The translations under genes were made by a program, and so were the position numbers. The notes below the pieces were generated by a model. The model was not told the origin of the DNA, did no database searches, and worked only from the letters and a program-made list of their open reading frames with translations. 64,000 nucleotides of DNA from the NCBI RefSeq assembly GCF_045865695.1, contig NZ_BAACAP010000242.1, positions 1 through 64,000 of the forward strand, given 5' to 3'. Numbering within the stretch: position 1 is the stretch's first letter; each line of letters starts with the position of its first letter. Origin of the DNA: Scytonema sp045865695. GTDB lineage: Bacteria > Cyanobacteriota > Cyanobacteriia > Cyanobacteriales > Nostocaceae. This document shows, piece by piece, positions 45,014 to 53,864 of the stretch.

Positions 45014-45715
45014 CTACTTAAAAGCAATTTTAATCGGCTTTAGAGAACGTCCTGTGGGTTTTCCATCTTTTAACTCGGCTGGCGTATATTGTAATGAACT
45101 TTGTTCAAGTAAAGAAGCAATTACCATTCCCACACTAGCCTGAGCTGTCATTCCTGTAAAATCTGCGATTACATCCTCTACCATCCATCCCTGGGGTAGA
45201 TATTTGTAGATTTTCCTAACTTCTTGATAGAACTCTAGAGGATCGTAGATATCGTTGATAATTATTGGTTCTGGAATCGTTAGCTTGGGAAAATCCTGTT
45301 TTAACTTGGAAAAATCCTGTTTTAACTTTTTTGCTAAGTCAAGGGTTTGGGAAGAACAAATTAACCAACAATGCTCTAGTGAGAAATGATATTCTATTGC
45401 TTTTCGACAAGGTTCTTCTCGGCTAACTAATAAAATCAGTCCTTTGTGTTGATCGGGAGGCAACTTGCCTAAATCGATTTCAGGCGATCGCACTTTGGTT
45501 AATGATTTCGTTACCAACCATACTGAGAAGATCAGAATCAATATAGATCCTAGAATAATCCCTAAGGCGGCTTTCGTGGTATTGCCAAATAAATTACCCA
45601 ATATTTGGGTGATAGCATTACCCAAAACGGATAGAAAAATACTGCCGATAAAGAAAGGAATTAGGGTTTCAGGGTTAAAAAATATTTTGGCTGTTTGAGC
45701 AAAGTTGTTTCGCAT
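45014..45715 (-). CDS. membrane-anchored CARF-like protein (Cam1-like)
   Basis: A 233-aa protein with two membrane helices (about 17-40 and 48-72) and a soluble C-terminal Rossmann-like domain: GLILLVSREEPCRKAI, ICSSQTLDLAKKL and VIADFTGMTAQASVGMVIAS, the last resembling the D-x-T-G-x-T ligand loop of CARF domains. CARF proteins bind cyclic oligoadenylate from Cas10. TM-CARF proteins such as Cam1 depolarise the membrane. It lies directly upstream of cas10 on the same strand. LKQDF occurs twice in tandem from a small DNA duplication. Assignment by motif only. Confidence 0.6.
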   Translation of the reverse strand: MRNNFAQTAKIFFNPETLIPFFIGSIFLSVLGNAITQILGNLFGNTTKAALGIILGSILILIFSVWLVTKSLTKVRSPEIDLGKLPPDQHKGLILLVSREEPCRKAIEYHFSLEHCWLICSSQTLDLAKKLKQDFSKLKQDFPKLTIPEPIIINDIYDPLEFYQEVRKIYKYLPQGWMVEDVIADFTGMTAQASVGMVIASLLEQSSLQYTPAELKDGKPTGRSLKPIKIAFK

Positions 45716-45782
45716 AGCCTTTTGATGTGACAGCAGTACTATTTGGAGTGAGACTATAATATATTACTTAAAGCATCAGCAT

Positions 45783-46376
45783 TTATCCGGATATATTTTC
45801 TGAAAAAGCTTCTAATTGCTTGACGACTCGTTCTAATTCCTCTAGCAGAAAACTAGAAACTCCCAGTAGTTGTGCTACTTCTATAACTGAGCGATAAAAC
45901 CAAAGCGTTCTTTCGCGCTGTTCTTTATTCCAAGCTTTTTCCCCGTAAGTATACCATTCAAATAAATTAGAGCGTGCGTTATGTAACTTATCAGCAAGTG
46001 CTACCCTGAGTACTTCAGGTGAACTGTTACGGATATTCTCAAGATATTTTTGTTTGCATTCTTGCCAAGGGGGTTTAGGTACAATATCTGATTCCGTGCA
46101 ACTTTCAACAATATCTGCTACCTTGTCTCCAAACTTTTGCCGAATAACTTCACCTGTTTTTGCCCCGCCTCGATCTTCTATAGCATCATGTAGTAGGGCG
46201 GCGATCGCTTCATCTTCACTCCCCCCATCTTCTATTACCAGCGCAGCGACACTGAGCAAATGACTAATGTAAGGAACACCAGTAATTTTTCTTATTTGTT
46301 GAGCGTGAAGTTGAGCCGCATACACTAATGCTTCTTCAAAACGAGTTGTTAGCTTTGCTTCATCTGTGTAATTCAA
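45783..46376 (-). CDS. SpoT/MESH1-like HD hydrolase, copy 1
   Basis: A 197-aa single-domain HD phosphohydrolase: YISHLLSVAAL (H39), ALLHDAIEDRGG (H63, D64, E67, D68) and ALADKLHNARS follow the hydrolase motifs of RelA/SpoT and of metazoan MESH1, which remove pyrophosphate from ppGpp. There is no synthetase domain. It lies between the WYL regulator and the CARF protein on the same strand. A close paralogue has the same position after the second WYL gene. In this setting the substrate may be a nucleotide signal; that is inference. Confidence 0.8.
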   Translation of the reverse strand: MNYTDEAKLTTRFEEALVYAAQLHAQQIRKITGVPYISHLLSVAALVIEDGGSEDEAIAALLHDAIEDRGGAKTGEVIRQKFGDKVADIVESCTESDIVPKPPWQECKQKYLENIRNSSPEVLRVALADKLHNARSNLFEWYTYGEKAWNKEQRERTLWFYRSVIEVAQLLGVSSFLLEELERVVKQLEAFSENISG

Positions 46377-46415
46377 ATTTATACCTCTAGCCTATCTTTT
46401 ATCTGCATCCATTCT

Positions 46416-47981
46416 CTAGTTTTCTTGATAAACCTTAAGAGTCGATTCAATCTCGTGAAAAATCTTTTCTTTCAACTCAATAGGTAAGATAACTTTAACA
46501 TTTTTCCCCCAAGTTAATATACGCAGAAAAACATCAATATCTTCTTCGTAGAATTTAGCAATGCAAAATACATAGTTTTCGTTCATCTGTTTCTGCAAAG
46601 ACTTTAATATTAGATGTATCTCTTTTTCATTGAAGAATTGCTCTAATCCATCAATTTCATGAAAATTTTCTATATTAATCTCTTGGAACACTTCTTGACG
46701 CGAAGTATCCTGGATATACTTGATGTAATGAATTCGTTCAAATCTTACAAACATCATTTTTTGAGGCTTCCAGAAGGCATAACCCAAAGTATCTGTATCT
46801 AGAGAGAACTCTACTTCTTCGGGAGTAGGAAGTTCTTCTTCATCCTTGAGTTCGAGTAACTTTTCTGGAATCTGCTCATTATTCCAATCTAATATTTCAA
46901 CATCAAGAATCCGATCTAACCGATAACCATACCAGTGATATCTTTCCCCTTCTAGCTCTGTTGGATGAATGGCGTAGAGGTAAGGACCGCGTTTTATGTA
47001 GTAAAATATTACAGGATAAACGATATTTATTATTGGCGGAGAGGTTTTGAATTTTTTGTAAGTTAACTTTAAAGGCTTGATATCGTCAGGATTAGACCAA
47101 TTTAATTCTAAACTGTTTATAATTTTATTATATTTTTGTCTTTCAAGTCTTGCCGACATGATAAATTCTGCTGCAAATAATAGTCTTTTATTACTATTCT
47201 TAGCAAATCTAGTAATAAAATCCGCTAGTTCTTCATTGGGAATATATTCAGCATTGACTTCGCTCGTGTATTCTTGACTATCGTCTTGCTGTGATAAATG
47301 AGGAATTAGCTTAAACCAAGATTCTACTTTAAGGTAACTACCTGTAGAAACTAAATCCCCATTTTGATTATATTTATAAACAGGTTGAAGCCAGTGAGTT
47401 TCTTGAGCTTTAGCTAGACTAATTTGGAAGTCTAACCGATAGGGACGGGTACGATTGGTGAAATCAGAGCCTTGACTATCAAAGGGATGAAGCTTCAACA
47501 ATTCATTGATTTTTTGCTCTGTAACTTTATAGTGATATTGAAAATCAACACTCCACTTCTCTCGTTTGTCTTGACTATCAAGAAGATGAAACCACAAATC
47601 TTCACTAGTAATTTGTACAAGTAAATCAAGATTTACTAGTGCGCTATCTCGTTTTTTAAATTTCTCTGTTGGTTTTCCTAGCTCTTTGTTTATCTTAAAC
47701 TTATAAGAATGTGGAACCTGACTCTGAAGGCAAATTTCCAAATCACTCAACCATTCAAAAAAACTAAACTCATAACTTGTGTCTTCCTCGATTAAGGGCG
47801 AGTTAATGTATTTACCATGTCCCAAACTAATACCATCACCATATATAGTTCTCAGATACATATATATTCGCCACGCCTTCTTAAAAGCCTTTTCTTCTGA
47901 TAAGACTGCTTTAGGGGTTAAAAAACTCCTTAATAGTTCTACAGTCGGAGGATAATCAAAACGTTGAGTATATGCAGGCAT
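46416..47981 (-). CDS. TIGR03985-type CRISPR-associated WYL regulator, copy 1
   Basis: A 521-aa protein of the cyanobacterial CRISPR-associated family TIGR03985, as I recall it. The N-terminus begins YPPTVELLRSFLT followed by WRIYMYLRTIYGD. The C-terminal part (about 300-520) has a WYL-like core (YLYAIHPTELEGERYHWYGY, RLDRILDVEIL) and a winged C-terminal extension ending GKNVKVILPIELKEKI. WYL proteins sense ligands and regulate defence genes. Followed by the HD gene, and a palindrome lies 41 bp before its start. Confidence 0.78.
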   Translation of the reverse strand: MPAYTQRFDYPPTVELLRSFLTPKAVLSEEKAFKKAWRIYMYLRTIYGDGISLGHGKYINSPLIEEDTSYEFSFFEWLSDLEICLQSQVPHSYKFKINKELGKPTEKFKKRDSALVNLDLLVQITSEDLWFHLLDSQDKREKWSVDFQYHYKVTEQKINELLKLHPFDSQGSDFTNRTRPYRLDFQISLAKAQETHWLQPVYKYNQNGDLVSTGSYLKVESWFKLIPHLSQQDDSQEYTSEVNAEYIPNEELADFITRFAKNSNKRLLFAAEFIMSARLERQKYNKIINSLELNWSNPDDIKPLKLTYKKFKTSPPIINIVYPVIFYYIKRGPYLYAIHPTELEGERYHWYGYRLDRILDVEILDWNNEQIPEKLLELKDEEELPTPEEVEFSLDTDTLGYAFWKPQKMMFVRFERIHYIKYIQDTSRQEVFQEINIENFHEIDGLEQFFNEKEIHLILKSLQKQMNENYVFCIAKFYEEDIDVFLRILTWGKNVKVILPIELKEKIFHEIESTLKVYQEN

Positions 47982-48021
47982 AAACCTTATCTCTATTCAA
48001 TATATGTATTATCACTGGTGC

Positions 48022-48039
48022 TGGAAGAGCGCTATTCCA
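48022..48039. promoter_or_regulatory. candidate operator D (TGGAAG-N6-ATTCCA)
   Basis: Between the divergent WYL gene (41 bp away) and the tandem-Csx3 gene (129 bp away). Same 18-bp architecture as the other four sites. Confidence 0.6.
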
Positions 48040-48167
48040 CTGTCTTAGTATCGTTTCAGTATGAAATTACGCAATTGCCCGGTTTCTACCAAAAATCGTC
48101 TGTTTACTAATTAAATACCACGAAGAAACCGTGTTTTACAGCACACGTAACTTAAAGGAACTAAGCA

Positions 48168-49418
48168 ATGACACTTAAGCTGATTTGCGAGTACGATGTA
48201 CAGTGGCAGCCTTACCAAAAGATTCAAATTCCTGGTGACTGCCATTTTGTAGCAGAATTCCTTAGAGAGTTAGAGTTACCAGAAGGGATAAACTTTAATT
48301 ATGGAGTGGTAATTGATGGCAAGGCTCCCAACTGGCTCTACAGCTACTTAACTTATCGATGCCAAAATGCTGCTTGGGTTGGGTGCTATTACCCTCAGCT
48401 TGAAGGATCAGTAGTCGTGCATAGTAATACACCAACAGTGGAGGTGGGACAAGTTAAAGGCTCTACTAAAGAGAATTTGCTCAATGGTGAGATAAAGTTA
48501 GAAATCGATGAAATAGTTACGATTGAAGACGATCGCTATCAAAGTCTAGCAATTCATGCTGATAATATTTCCCCTCAAGCTTTAAATTCACTGTCACTTC
48601 CTAGCGATTTGGACTGGAACAAAGAGATCGTTTTATGGGGACAAGCCCCAGTATGGTTATATGCTCATTTAGTAGTTCGTTGTCAACAAGCTCAATGGGT
48701 AGCTTGCTACAACATGAAAACTACTGAAGCAGTCATCGTTGTTAGTCAATGTTCACAATTTGTATCTGGTGACAAATTTAAGTTAGTACCGAAAGCACCT
48801 TGTCCTGCTATTCTGTTTGGTGGTCCCCCTAATAGTGGTAAAAGCGTTCTAGCTTATACCTTAAAAAAAACCTTAGTTAATAGTGGTTGGAACAACAAGG
48901 TTTATTTACACCGAGTAGCATGGGATGGGGAAGGAGATTGGTTTTCCGAGATAATGCCTACCAACTCAACTCTAGCGGAAAAGCTATCAGAGATTGCCGA
49001 GCGCGGAAAACCACCTAAAAATTCAGAAAAATATTTCTCTCAGCACGCTGAAGGTATCAAGGAAATTCGCAAATATACAGATTTGGTGTTAGTGGATTTT
49101 GGTGGTAAGCCAGGAGAAGCCGATAAATTGTTGTTGAGTAGTTGTACTCACTATATCATCATTAGTAATTCTCTAGAGGCTGTAGAAGAATGGCATAAGT
49201 TCTTTCAGACACCAGAAATTGAAACTCAAAAGCAATTGAGTCCTTTAGCGGTGATTCATAGTGTTGAAGAGCAAAAGCTAGAAGTAGTTACGAACGGAAA
49301 ACCCTACTTAGAAATTGTTGCAGGTCCTTGGAATTACAAGCAACCCGTAACTATTCCAGATATCTTATTGAAAGAGGTGATGAAATTGATTGGAGTTGAG
49401 CCAATTAGGTTCGGTTAA
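48168..49418 (+). CDS. tandem Csx3-like domains fused to a P-loop ATPase
   Basis: A 416-aa protein. Two Csx3-like repeats (about 1-95 and 105-205) share APNWLYSYLTYRCQNAAWVG and APVWLYAHLVVRCQQAQWVA, each followed by a VVV strand. The ATPase (215-416) has FGGPPNSGKSVLAYTL and VLVDFGGKPGEADKLL and matches that of the single-Csx3 protein at 36385. The His and Asp expected in the Csx3 active site are replaced (N, Y in the first repeat; Q, N in the second), so the repeats may bind a cyclic oligoadenylate without cutting it. AAAGGAA precedes the ATG. Divergent from the WYL gene. Confidence 0.75.
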   Translation: MTLKLICEYDVQWQPYQKIQIPGDCHFVAEFLRELELPEGINFNYGVVIDGKAPNWLYSYLTYRCQNAAWVGCYYPQLEGSVVVHSNTPTVEVGQVKGSTKENLLNGEIKLEIDEIVTIEDDRYQSLAIHADNISPQALNSLSLPSDLDWNKEIVLWGQAPVWLYAHLVVRCQQAQWVACYNMKTTEAVIVVSQCSQFVSGDKFKLVPKAPCPAILFGGPPNSGKSVLAYTLKKTLVNSGWNNKVYLHRVAWDGEGDWFSEIMPTNSTLAEKLSEIAERGKPPKNSEKYFSQHAEGIKEIRKYTDLVLVDFGGKPGEADKLLLSSCTHYIIISNSLEAVEEWHKFFQTPEIETQKQLSPLAVIHSVEEQKLEVVTNGKPYLEIVAGPWNYKQPVTIPDILLKEVMKLIGVEPIRFG

Positions 49419-49462
49419 GTTAATTAAACTTTGAAAAGTCATGGGCGAAATATAATTCGCTA

Positions 49463-49543
49463 CTATACAGGCAAAGTCCGCCTGTGCGGACTCACAAAAA
49501 ATCAAGGTTCTAAAACCCACCTATGTGGGTTTTGCCTGTATAG
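49463..49543. repeat. 81-bp inverted-repeat unit with nested hairpins
   Basis: CTATACAGGCAAA (49463-49475) pairs with TTTGCCTGTATAG (49531-49543). Inside are GTCCGC-CTGT-GCGGAC and AACCCAC-CTAT-GTGGGTT. It lies 45 bp after the tandem-Csx3 gene in a 350-bp gap without a gene and could end its transcript or be a MITE. Confidence 0.6.
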
Positions 49544-49767
49544 CTGAGACAGTGCGTTCCGGTGAATCCAGAGAAAGTAGGCTGATTTTTAAAGGCTTTT
49601 TTGTTCTCATACAAAGTTTTACACTTAAAGGTGCGGATGCTAGTTTGTCTATGCTGTCACTTGTAAGTGACAAGGTTGGAAAATTGGACTATGCCGCTAA
49701 AGCGGCAAAAAATGGTTGTAGTTAAGCGATCGTCAACACAGGTGGTCAAATCATTCGGTTAATATGG

Positions 49768-50088
49768 CTACGCACTAACTACTGTGGCTTGTCCTTTTGC
49801 TAAAGTGGGTAAGATAGCCAAAACTTTAGGTACTAAAGGCTTCAGATCTGCCAATCGGTTAGAGGATGCCTGTAAAACAATCACAGTGATATTGAATTGT
49901 GGTAGATTCTGCTGGAATGATAAATTGCGATCGACTGTGATGAAAACATCAAACTCTGTTTGTGCAAGCGCAAGAAGTTGACCATTCTTAATTCCAGCCC
50001 ACCCCATCTGCGGAACTGTTTTCACTTCATAACCAACAAATTCCCTTGCCAATTTGCGGTCAATACACTCATCTAAAAGGAGCTTCAT
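49768..50088 (-). CDS. DUF5615 PIN-like toxin
   Basis: A 106-aa Mut7-C/PIN-like putative RNase toxin: KLLLDECIDRKLAREF at the start, FDVFITVDRNLSFQQNL and the IIVLQASSNRL-like strand carry the acidic residues. Adjacent DUF433 gene, one base away, encodes the antitoxin. Confidence 0.82.
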   Translation of the reverse strand: MKLLLDECIDRKLAREFVGYEVKTVPQMGWAGIKNGQLLALAQTEFDVFITVDRNLSFQQNLPQFNITVIVLQASSNRLADLKPLVPKVLAILPTLAKGQATVVSA

Positions 50089-50089
50089 G

Positions 50090-50308
50090 CTATGCCACTA
50101 CGCCAATCAGCTGTTTTTCTGCCTCTTCCAGCAAGGCAATAACTTGCTCTCTGGTTACAGTTGGAAATCCATCTAAAAAATCGTCTATCGATTCTCCTGC
50201 TTTGAGATAATCTAGAAGTGTTTGCACAGGAACCCTAGTACCAGCAAAAACTGGGGTGCCGCCCATAATTTCAGGGGATACGTTAATAATTGAGGAATCT
50301 TTAAGCAT
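50090..50308 (-). CDS. DUF433 antitoxin
   Basis: A 72-aa DNA-binding antitoxin: GGTPVFAGTRVPVQTLLDYL and the tail DFLDGFPTVTREQVIALLEE are family hallmarks. Upstream of and partnered with the DUF5615 toxin. Its start overlaps the end of a 35-codon ORF by 8 bp. Confidence 0.87.
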   Translation of the reverse strand: MLKDSSIINVSPEIMGGTPVFAGTRVPVQTLLDYLKAGESIDDFLDGFPTVTREQVIALLEEAEKQLIGVVA

Positions 50309-50408
50309 AAATCTTTGACCTCTGTTCTGGTGAAAGTTTCCAACTAATCATTACTTCTGGCGGCTCCACGTTATTGGTTTCTGATTCGTTTGATGAAATT
50401 TCAGTCAT
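50301..50408 (-). CDS. possible 35-aa ORF overlapping the antitoxin start
   Basis: MTEISSNESETNNVEPPEVM, then ISWKLSPEQRSKIYA. Acidic N-terminus, no recognised family. It bridges the Phd-like gene and DUF433, with an 8-bp overlap at its stop. It could be a leader peptide or the start of a lost toxin gene. Confidence 0.35.
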   Translation of the reverse strand: MTEISSNESETNNVEPPEVMISWKLSPEQRSKIYA

Positions 50409-50416
50409 TTTAGAAA

Positions 50417-50917
50417 TCAGAGTGCTTTCTTAGTAAAAGGTTGGGCTAATGGGATTTCATCATACTCATCCTTATTACTGAATGCATGGGCAAGATCAAG
50501 ATTGGCGATCGCTAACGCGCTTTCGTGCCATTCATGAATAATAGCTTCGAGTTCATCCCAAGCTTGTTCAGAAAAAACTGCTGAACGATAAGCTTCTGTT
50601 ACCTCATTAATAAAGTCTTGAAGCTCATCTTTGTCAAATACTTTCAGCCAGCCATGTGGATGTTCACTACCAAGCTTTTCATCTAAACGTAAACGAAAAG
50701 CCGCACTTAAAAGCTCGATAAGGTATTCACCATTTTGAGCCGCTTTGGCAAGAGAAGAAACCTTTTCACGACGCAGCAAAGCAAAATGCTCATCGTTACG
50801 AGTAATTGTTACTGGATGCTCTAAAGCATGGTCTAGTACTTTTCCAGGTTGACGGTTTAGCTCAGTCGCTGTAAACAGTGTATCTGAGTAGATATAACTC
50901 AACATAGTAGAACTCAT
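50417..50917 (-). CDS. Phd/YefM-like antitoxin, long form
   Basis: A 166-aa protein with a Phd-type N-terminus (TATELNRQPGKVLDHALEHP, VTITRNDEHFALL) and a long acidic helical C-terminus (FINEVTEAYRSAVFSEQAWD). No complete toxin follows it; the next complete genes are a separate DUF433/DUF5615 pair. So it may be an orphan antitoxin. Confidence 0.65.
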   Translation of the reverse strand: MSSTMLSYIYSDTLFTATELNRQPGKVLDHALEHPVTITRNDEHFALLRREKVSSLAKAAQNGEYLIELLSAAFRLRLDEKLGSEHPHGWLKVFDKDELQDFINEVTEAYRSAVFSEQAWDELEAIIHEWHESALAIANLDLAHAFSNKDEYDEIPLAQPFTKKAL

Positions 50918-50985
50918 ATGCTATTGCGTTTTAAAACGCCAAAAATCCCACGTGGGTCATATACGTATTATTCTATAGAGCGCAA

Positions 50986-51099
50986 GCCGCAGCCGATAGA
51001 CAGCAAGCCGCCATTGACCGCCAAGAGTTCCGTAGGCAAATGGAACAGCGGCAACGCGAGATACAACAAATCTGGGAATACTTGCGCGATACGGCTTAA
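50986..51099 (+). pseudogene. C-terminal fragment of a coiled-coil protein
   Basis: The plus strand reads AAADRQQAAIDRQEFRRQME and on to WEYLRDTA, stop at 51097-51099. No start codon and no upstream domain. A hairpin-like CGCTTCG sequence follows. Confidence 0.4.
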
Positions 51100-51205
51100 G
51101 CCGTTAAGCGAAGCTTATCGCTTCGGGCGGGAGTAGTCCATCGCCACAATCATGAGTACCAAGCGCCAACACCAAAAAAGCTAGGAGGAAACTTGACGAC
51201 GTAGC

Positions 51206-51280
51206 GTGAAAATTGACCGCCACGGGAAAGCAAAGGTTTTGTCTCAGTCAGAGATCCAGGGGTTGTTTACCAATGGCTGA
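51206..51280 (+). pseudogene. N-terminal relic of a site-specific integrase
   Basis: GTG 51206 opens VKIDRHGKAKVLSQSEIQGL and FTNG, then TGA. This is the typical start of cyanobacterial tyrosine-recombinase genes; the catalytic part is gone. It marks an old mobile-element insertion beside the toxin-antitoxin genes. Confidence 0.5.
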
Positions 51281-51283
51281 CTA

Positions 51284-52099
51284 CTAGAGATTGGAATTTG
51301 GACATTTTTTCCGATTCTCTACTTCTTTTGCTAACCATACACACGTGGCTTCGGGATAGCGATGAGCAACGAGTGAGAACACATCAAAAGTTTTAAGGGT
51401 TTTTCTATCATCAACACTGCCATAAAATGCTGAGAAACATTTATTTGCGTAAGCCGAAACTGAGCGTTTCTGTCTTTGAGAGTCCGAGAGGTCGCGTCCT
51501 AAACTTGAAGCATGGTCGTAAGTAGGTGCTAGGTGTTGGGTTTCTTCTGAAGTCAATGCTGTTTTGATTCGGATAATCCCCCAGTTTTCATGGTGACGGT
51601 CTCCGTTACCAATCCACGCATCTAGCAGAAGATAGCCAACAAACACATCTACTGCTTTTTGAATGCCAGAGGGCGGTGTCCAACTCATGGGTAAATTTAC
51701 AGATTCGCCTGCTATTACCCTCAGCACTACATCTATTGTATGTTGTGATATGCCATAAGTCCCAAACGCAGGGTAATTCGGCACAATTGAGGCAAGAAGT
51801 TCGTTACCATGAACAAGCGTCCCCCCTTGTGGTAACAAGTTGGGTGATATTATGCCGCGATCCCCAGACCAAGTTAAAGCTAATTCGTAAACAGCATGGG
51901 GAAGTCCCAATAAGGAGCATAACTCTGATGCGACTTTTTCTGCCCAATCTTCTCCGAGGTTTGGTCGGCTTTGCTTATAAAGACAACGACCACGTTGTTC
52001 GTGGTAAAACCAAAACTTATATTTGCTACCTAGAGTTTCATTTGAGGATGCTTCATAAGCTTTGTGTGTGACAAGTAGAATTGGAAATTCGGAAGTCAT
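51284..52099 (-). CDS. short HipA-like kinase domain protein
   Basis: A 271-aa protein with HipA/PI-kinase-like motifs: KQSRPNLGEDWAEKVASELC, the catalytic loop GNGDRHHENWGII and the metal-binding YDHASSLGRDL. It lacks the N-terminal subdomain of full-length HipA (about 440 aa). A 28-codon ORF overlaps its start by ATGA, suggesting translational coupling. It is possibly a toxin or phage-sensing kinase next to the CRISPR array. Confidence 0.68.
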   Translation of the reverse strand: MTSEFPILLVTHKAYEASSNETLGSKYKFWFYHEQRGRCLYKQSRPNLGEDWAEKVASELCSLLGLPHAVYELALTWSGDRGIISPNLLPQGGTLVHGNELLASIVPNYPAFGTYGISQHTIDVVLRVIAGESVNLPMSWTPPSGIQKAVDVFVGYLLLDAWIGNGDRHHENWGIIRIKTALTSEETQHLAPTYDHASSLGRDLSDSQRQKRSVSAYANKCFSAFYGSVDDRKTLKTFDVFSLVAHRYPEATCVWLAKEVENRKKCPNSNL

Positions 52100-52182
52100 A
52101 AATCGAAGATATCGCAGGCATCGGTATTTAACTCACCTTCTGGGCTTAACCAAGTAGGTGCAATTTTCGGCAGTGAAGCCAT
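52096..52182 (-). CDS. possible 28-aa ORF coupled to the HipA-like gene
   Basis: MASLPKIAPTWLSPEGELNT, then DACDIFDL, ending in a TGA that overlaps the next ATG. The acidic, small product could be a leader or a shortened partner. No family recognised. Confidence 0.35.
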   Translation of the reverse strand: MASLPKIAPTWLSPEGELNTDACDIFDL

Positions 52183-52371
52183 AGTTATAACTTTTAATAC
52201 CCGAGGTCTTACCTTGGGGTAAATAGGATTCGCAATTGTCAATCCTCCTTGGGAATCCATTTTACATTGCTATATGACCCTCAAATCAGACAACCTGAAC
52301 TTAGTATTAAGCAAACATCTGTAACGGCTCTCAGTCATACTAATCAAGGCGGAAGCAGCAATCAAATTTAA

Positions 52372-53647
52372 GTTTCCAACTAATCCGAATTAACCCAATC
52401 GGTGGGGCCGGTTTTAAAAAAAGACTCTTAGCGTTTGGCCGAGAGTTTCCAACTAATCCGAATTAACCCAATCGGTGGGGCTGTGACGGTAAATTTGTTA
52501 CCTATAACAAGTATAGTTTCCAACTAATCCGAATTAACCCAATCGGTGGGGACTTTGAAACCAGAACTTACCCTTAGTACATTAGGAAACCGTTTCCAAC
52601 TAATCCGAATTAACCCAATCGGTGGGGGCGTGGAAACAATTGGGCTCGAAAGCGATCCCGAGTTTCCAACTAATCCGAATTAACCCAATCGGTGGGGTGT
52701 TGAATAAATTTGTTGCGGCTGCTAGTCTGATCGTTTCCAACTAATCCGAATTAACCCAATCGGTGGGGAAGCAATGACACCAGGTCCAACAATACTACCG
52801 ACACGTTTCCAACTAATCCGAATTAACCCAATCGGTGGGGCTCTCGGCGAGTGCTGGCTGTGCATGGCGGGAGAGGATGGTTTCCAACTAATCCGAATTA
52901 ACCCAATCGGTGGGGCCTGATAAGTCTAAAGCGGAAGCTGGCGATGAAAAAGTTTCCAACTAATCCGAATTAACCCAATCGGTGGGGACGAAAGTGTTTC
53001 GTATGCTTGAATTATTTGCTCGTTTCCAACTAATCCGAATTAACCCAATCGGTGGGGGTTCAGTTTTTTATAGAAGCTTACTTGAGGGGTGGGAGATTCA
53101 GTTTCCAACTAATCCGAATTAACCCAATCGGTGGGGAAGAAAAAAGAAAGGTTCTTATTGAAGCCCAAGCGTTTCCAACTAATCCGAATTAACCCAATCG
53201 GTGGGGTCTATAAGGGCTACCGCACCGATGTGGTAGCTTCAATAGAATACAGGTTTCCAACTAATCCGAATTAACCCAATCGGTGGGGCTTGTATTTCTG
53301 CTGAAGTACATGGGGCAAGAATACCGTTTCCAACTAATCCGAATTAACCCAATCGGTGGGGTCTTACCCGCCACTATTCGCTTCGCTTAGTGGTCTTCTT
53401 GTTTCCAACTAATCCGAATTAACCCAATCGGTGGGGTGTCCAAAAATGGACTACGACAAGGAGAAAATGTTTCCAACTAATCCGAATTAACCCAATCGGT
53501 GGGGCTGTCACTTTACGGAGAGCAAGTATTATCTGAACTCGTTTCCAACTAATCCGAATTAACCCAATCGGTGGGGTTTCGGTAGCTGTATCCAGCAGCC
53601 TTCTGCTCAACGTTTCCAACTAATCCGAATTAACCCAATCGGTGGGG
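52372..53647 (-). CRISPR. CRISPR array: 18 repeats of 36 bp, 17 spacers
   Basis: The 36-bp repeat on the plus strand begins GTTTCCAACTAATCC and ends CCCAATCGGTGGGG. All 18 copies look identical, with starts at 52372, 52445, 52516, 52592, 52662, 52733, 52805, 52880, 52952, 53022, 53101, 53171, 53253, 53326, 53401, 53469, 53541 and 53612. Spacers are 32-46 bp, which suits type III. On the minus strand the repeat ends TTGGAAAC, a usual crRNA 5' handle, so transcription should run from the cas2 side. No mutated terminal repeat is seen, so polarity rests on the handle and the leader. No cas6 was found in the window. Confidence 0.97.
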
Positions 53648-53864
53648 AGTTCGTCTAGGAGACCTTACCCAGTAAGGGTTTCAGAAGCCAAATCGACGCA
53701 TCTAGAAAAAGTATAGTACATTCTCCCAAAAATGGCTCGCAACACACACCTCAAACCCAGTCCCTGTAAGGCATCGACGCATCTCAACGGAAAATATAGG
53801 GTTTCAGCGATTTGGGGAGATGCGTCGATAGACATTTGAAAGTTCTCCTAAAAAAGTCTCAAAT
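53648..53864 (-). promoter_or_regulatory. CRISPR leader
   Basis: A 217-bp non-coding region between cas2 and the array. It holds ATCGACGCATCT at 53692-53703 and 53773-53784 and its inverse at 53818-53829, two GGGTTTCAG boxes, a small hairpin CCTTAC-CCA-GTAAGG 16 bp from the first repeat (53663-53677), and a -10-like TATACT on the minus strand (53710-53715). These could be the array promoter and integration-factor sites. Confidence 0.7.
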
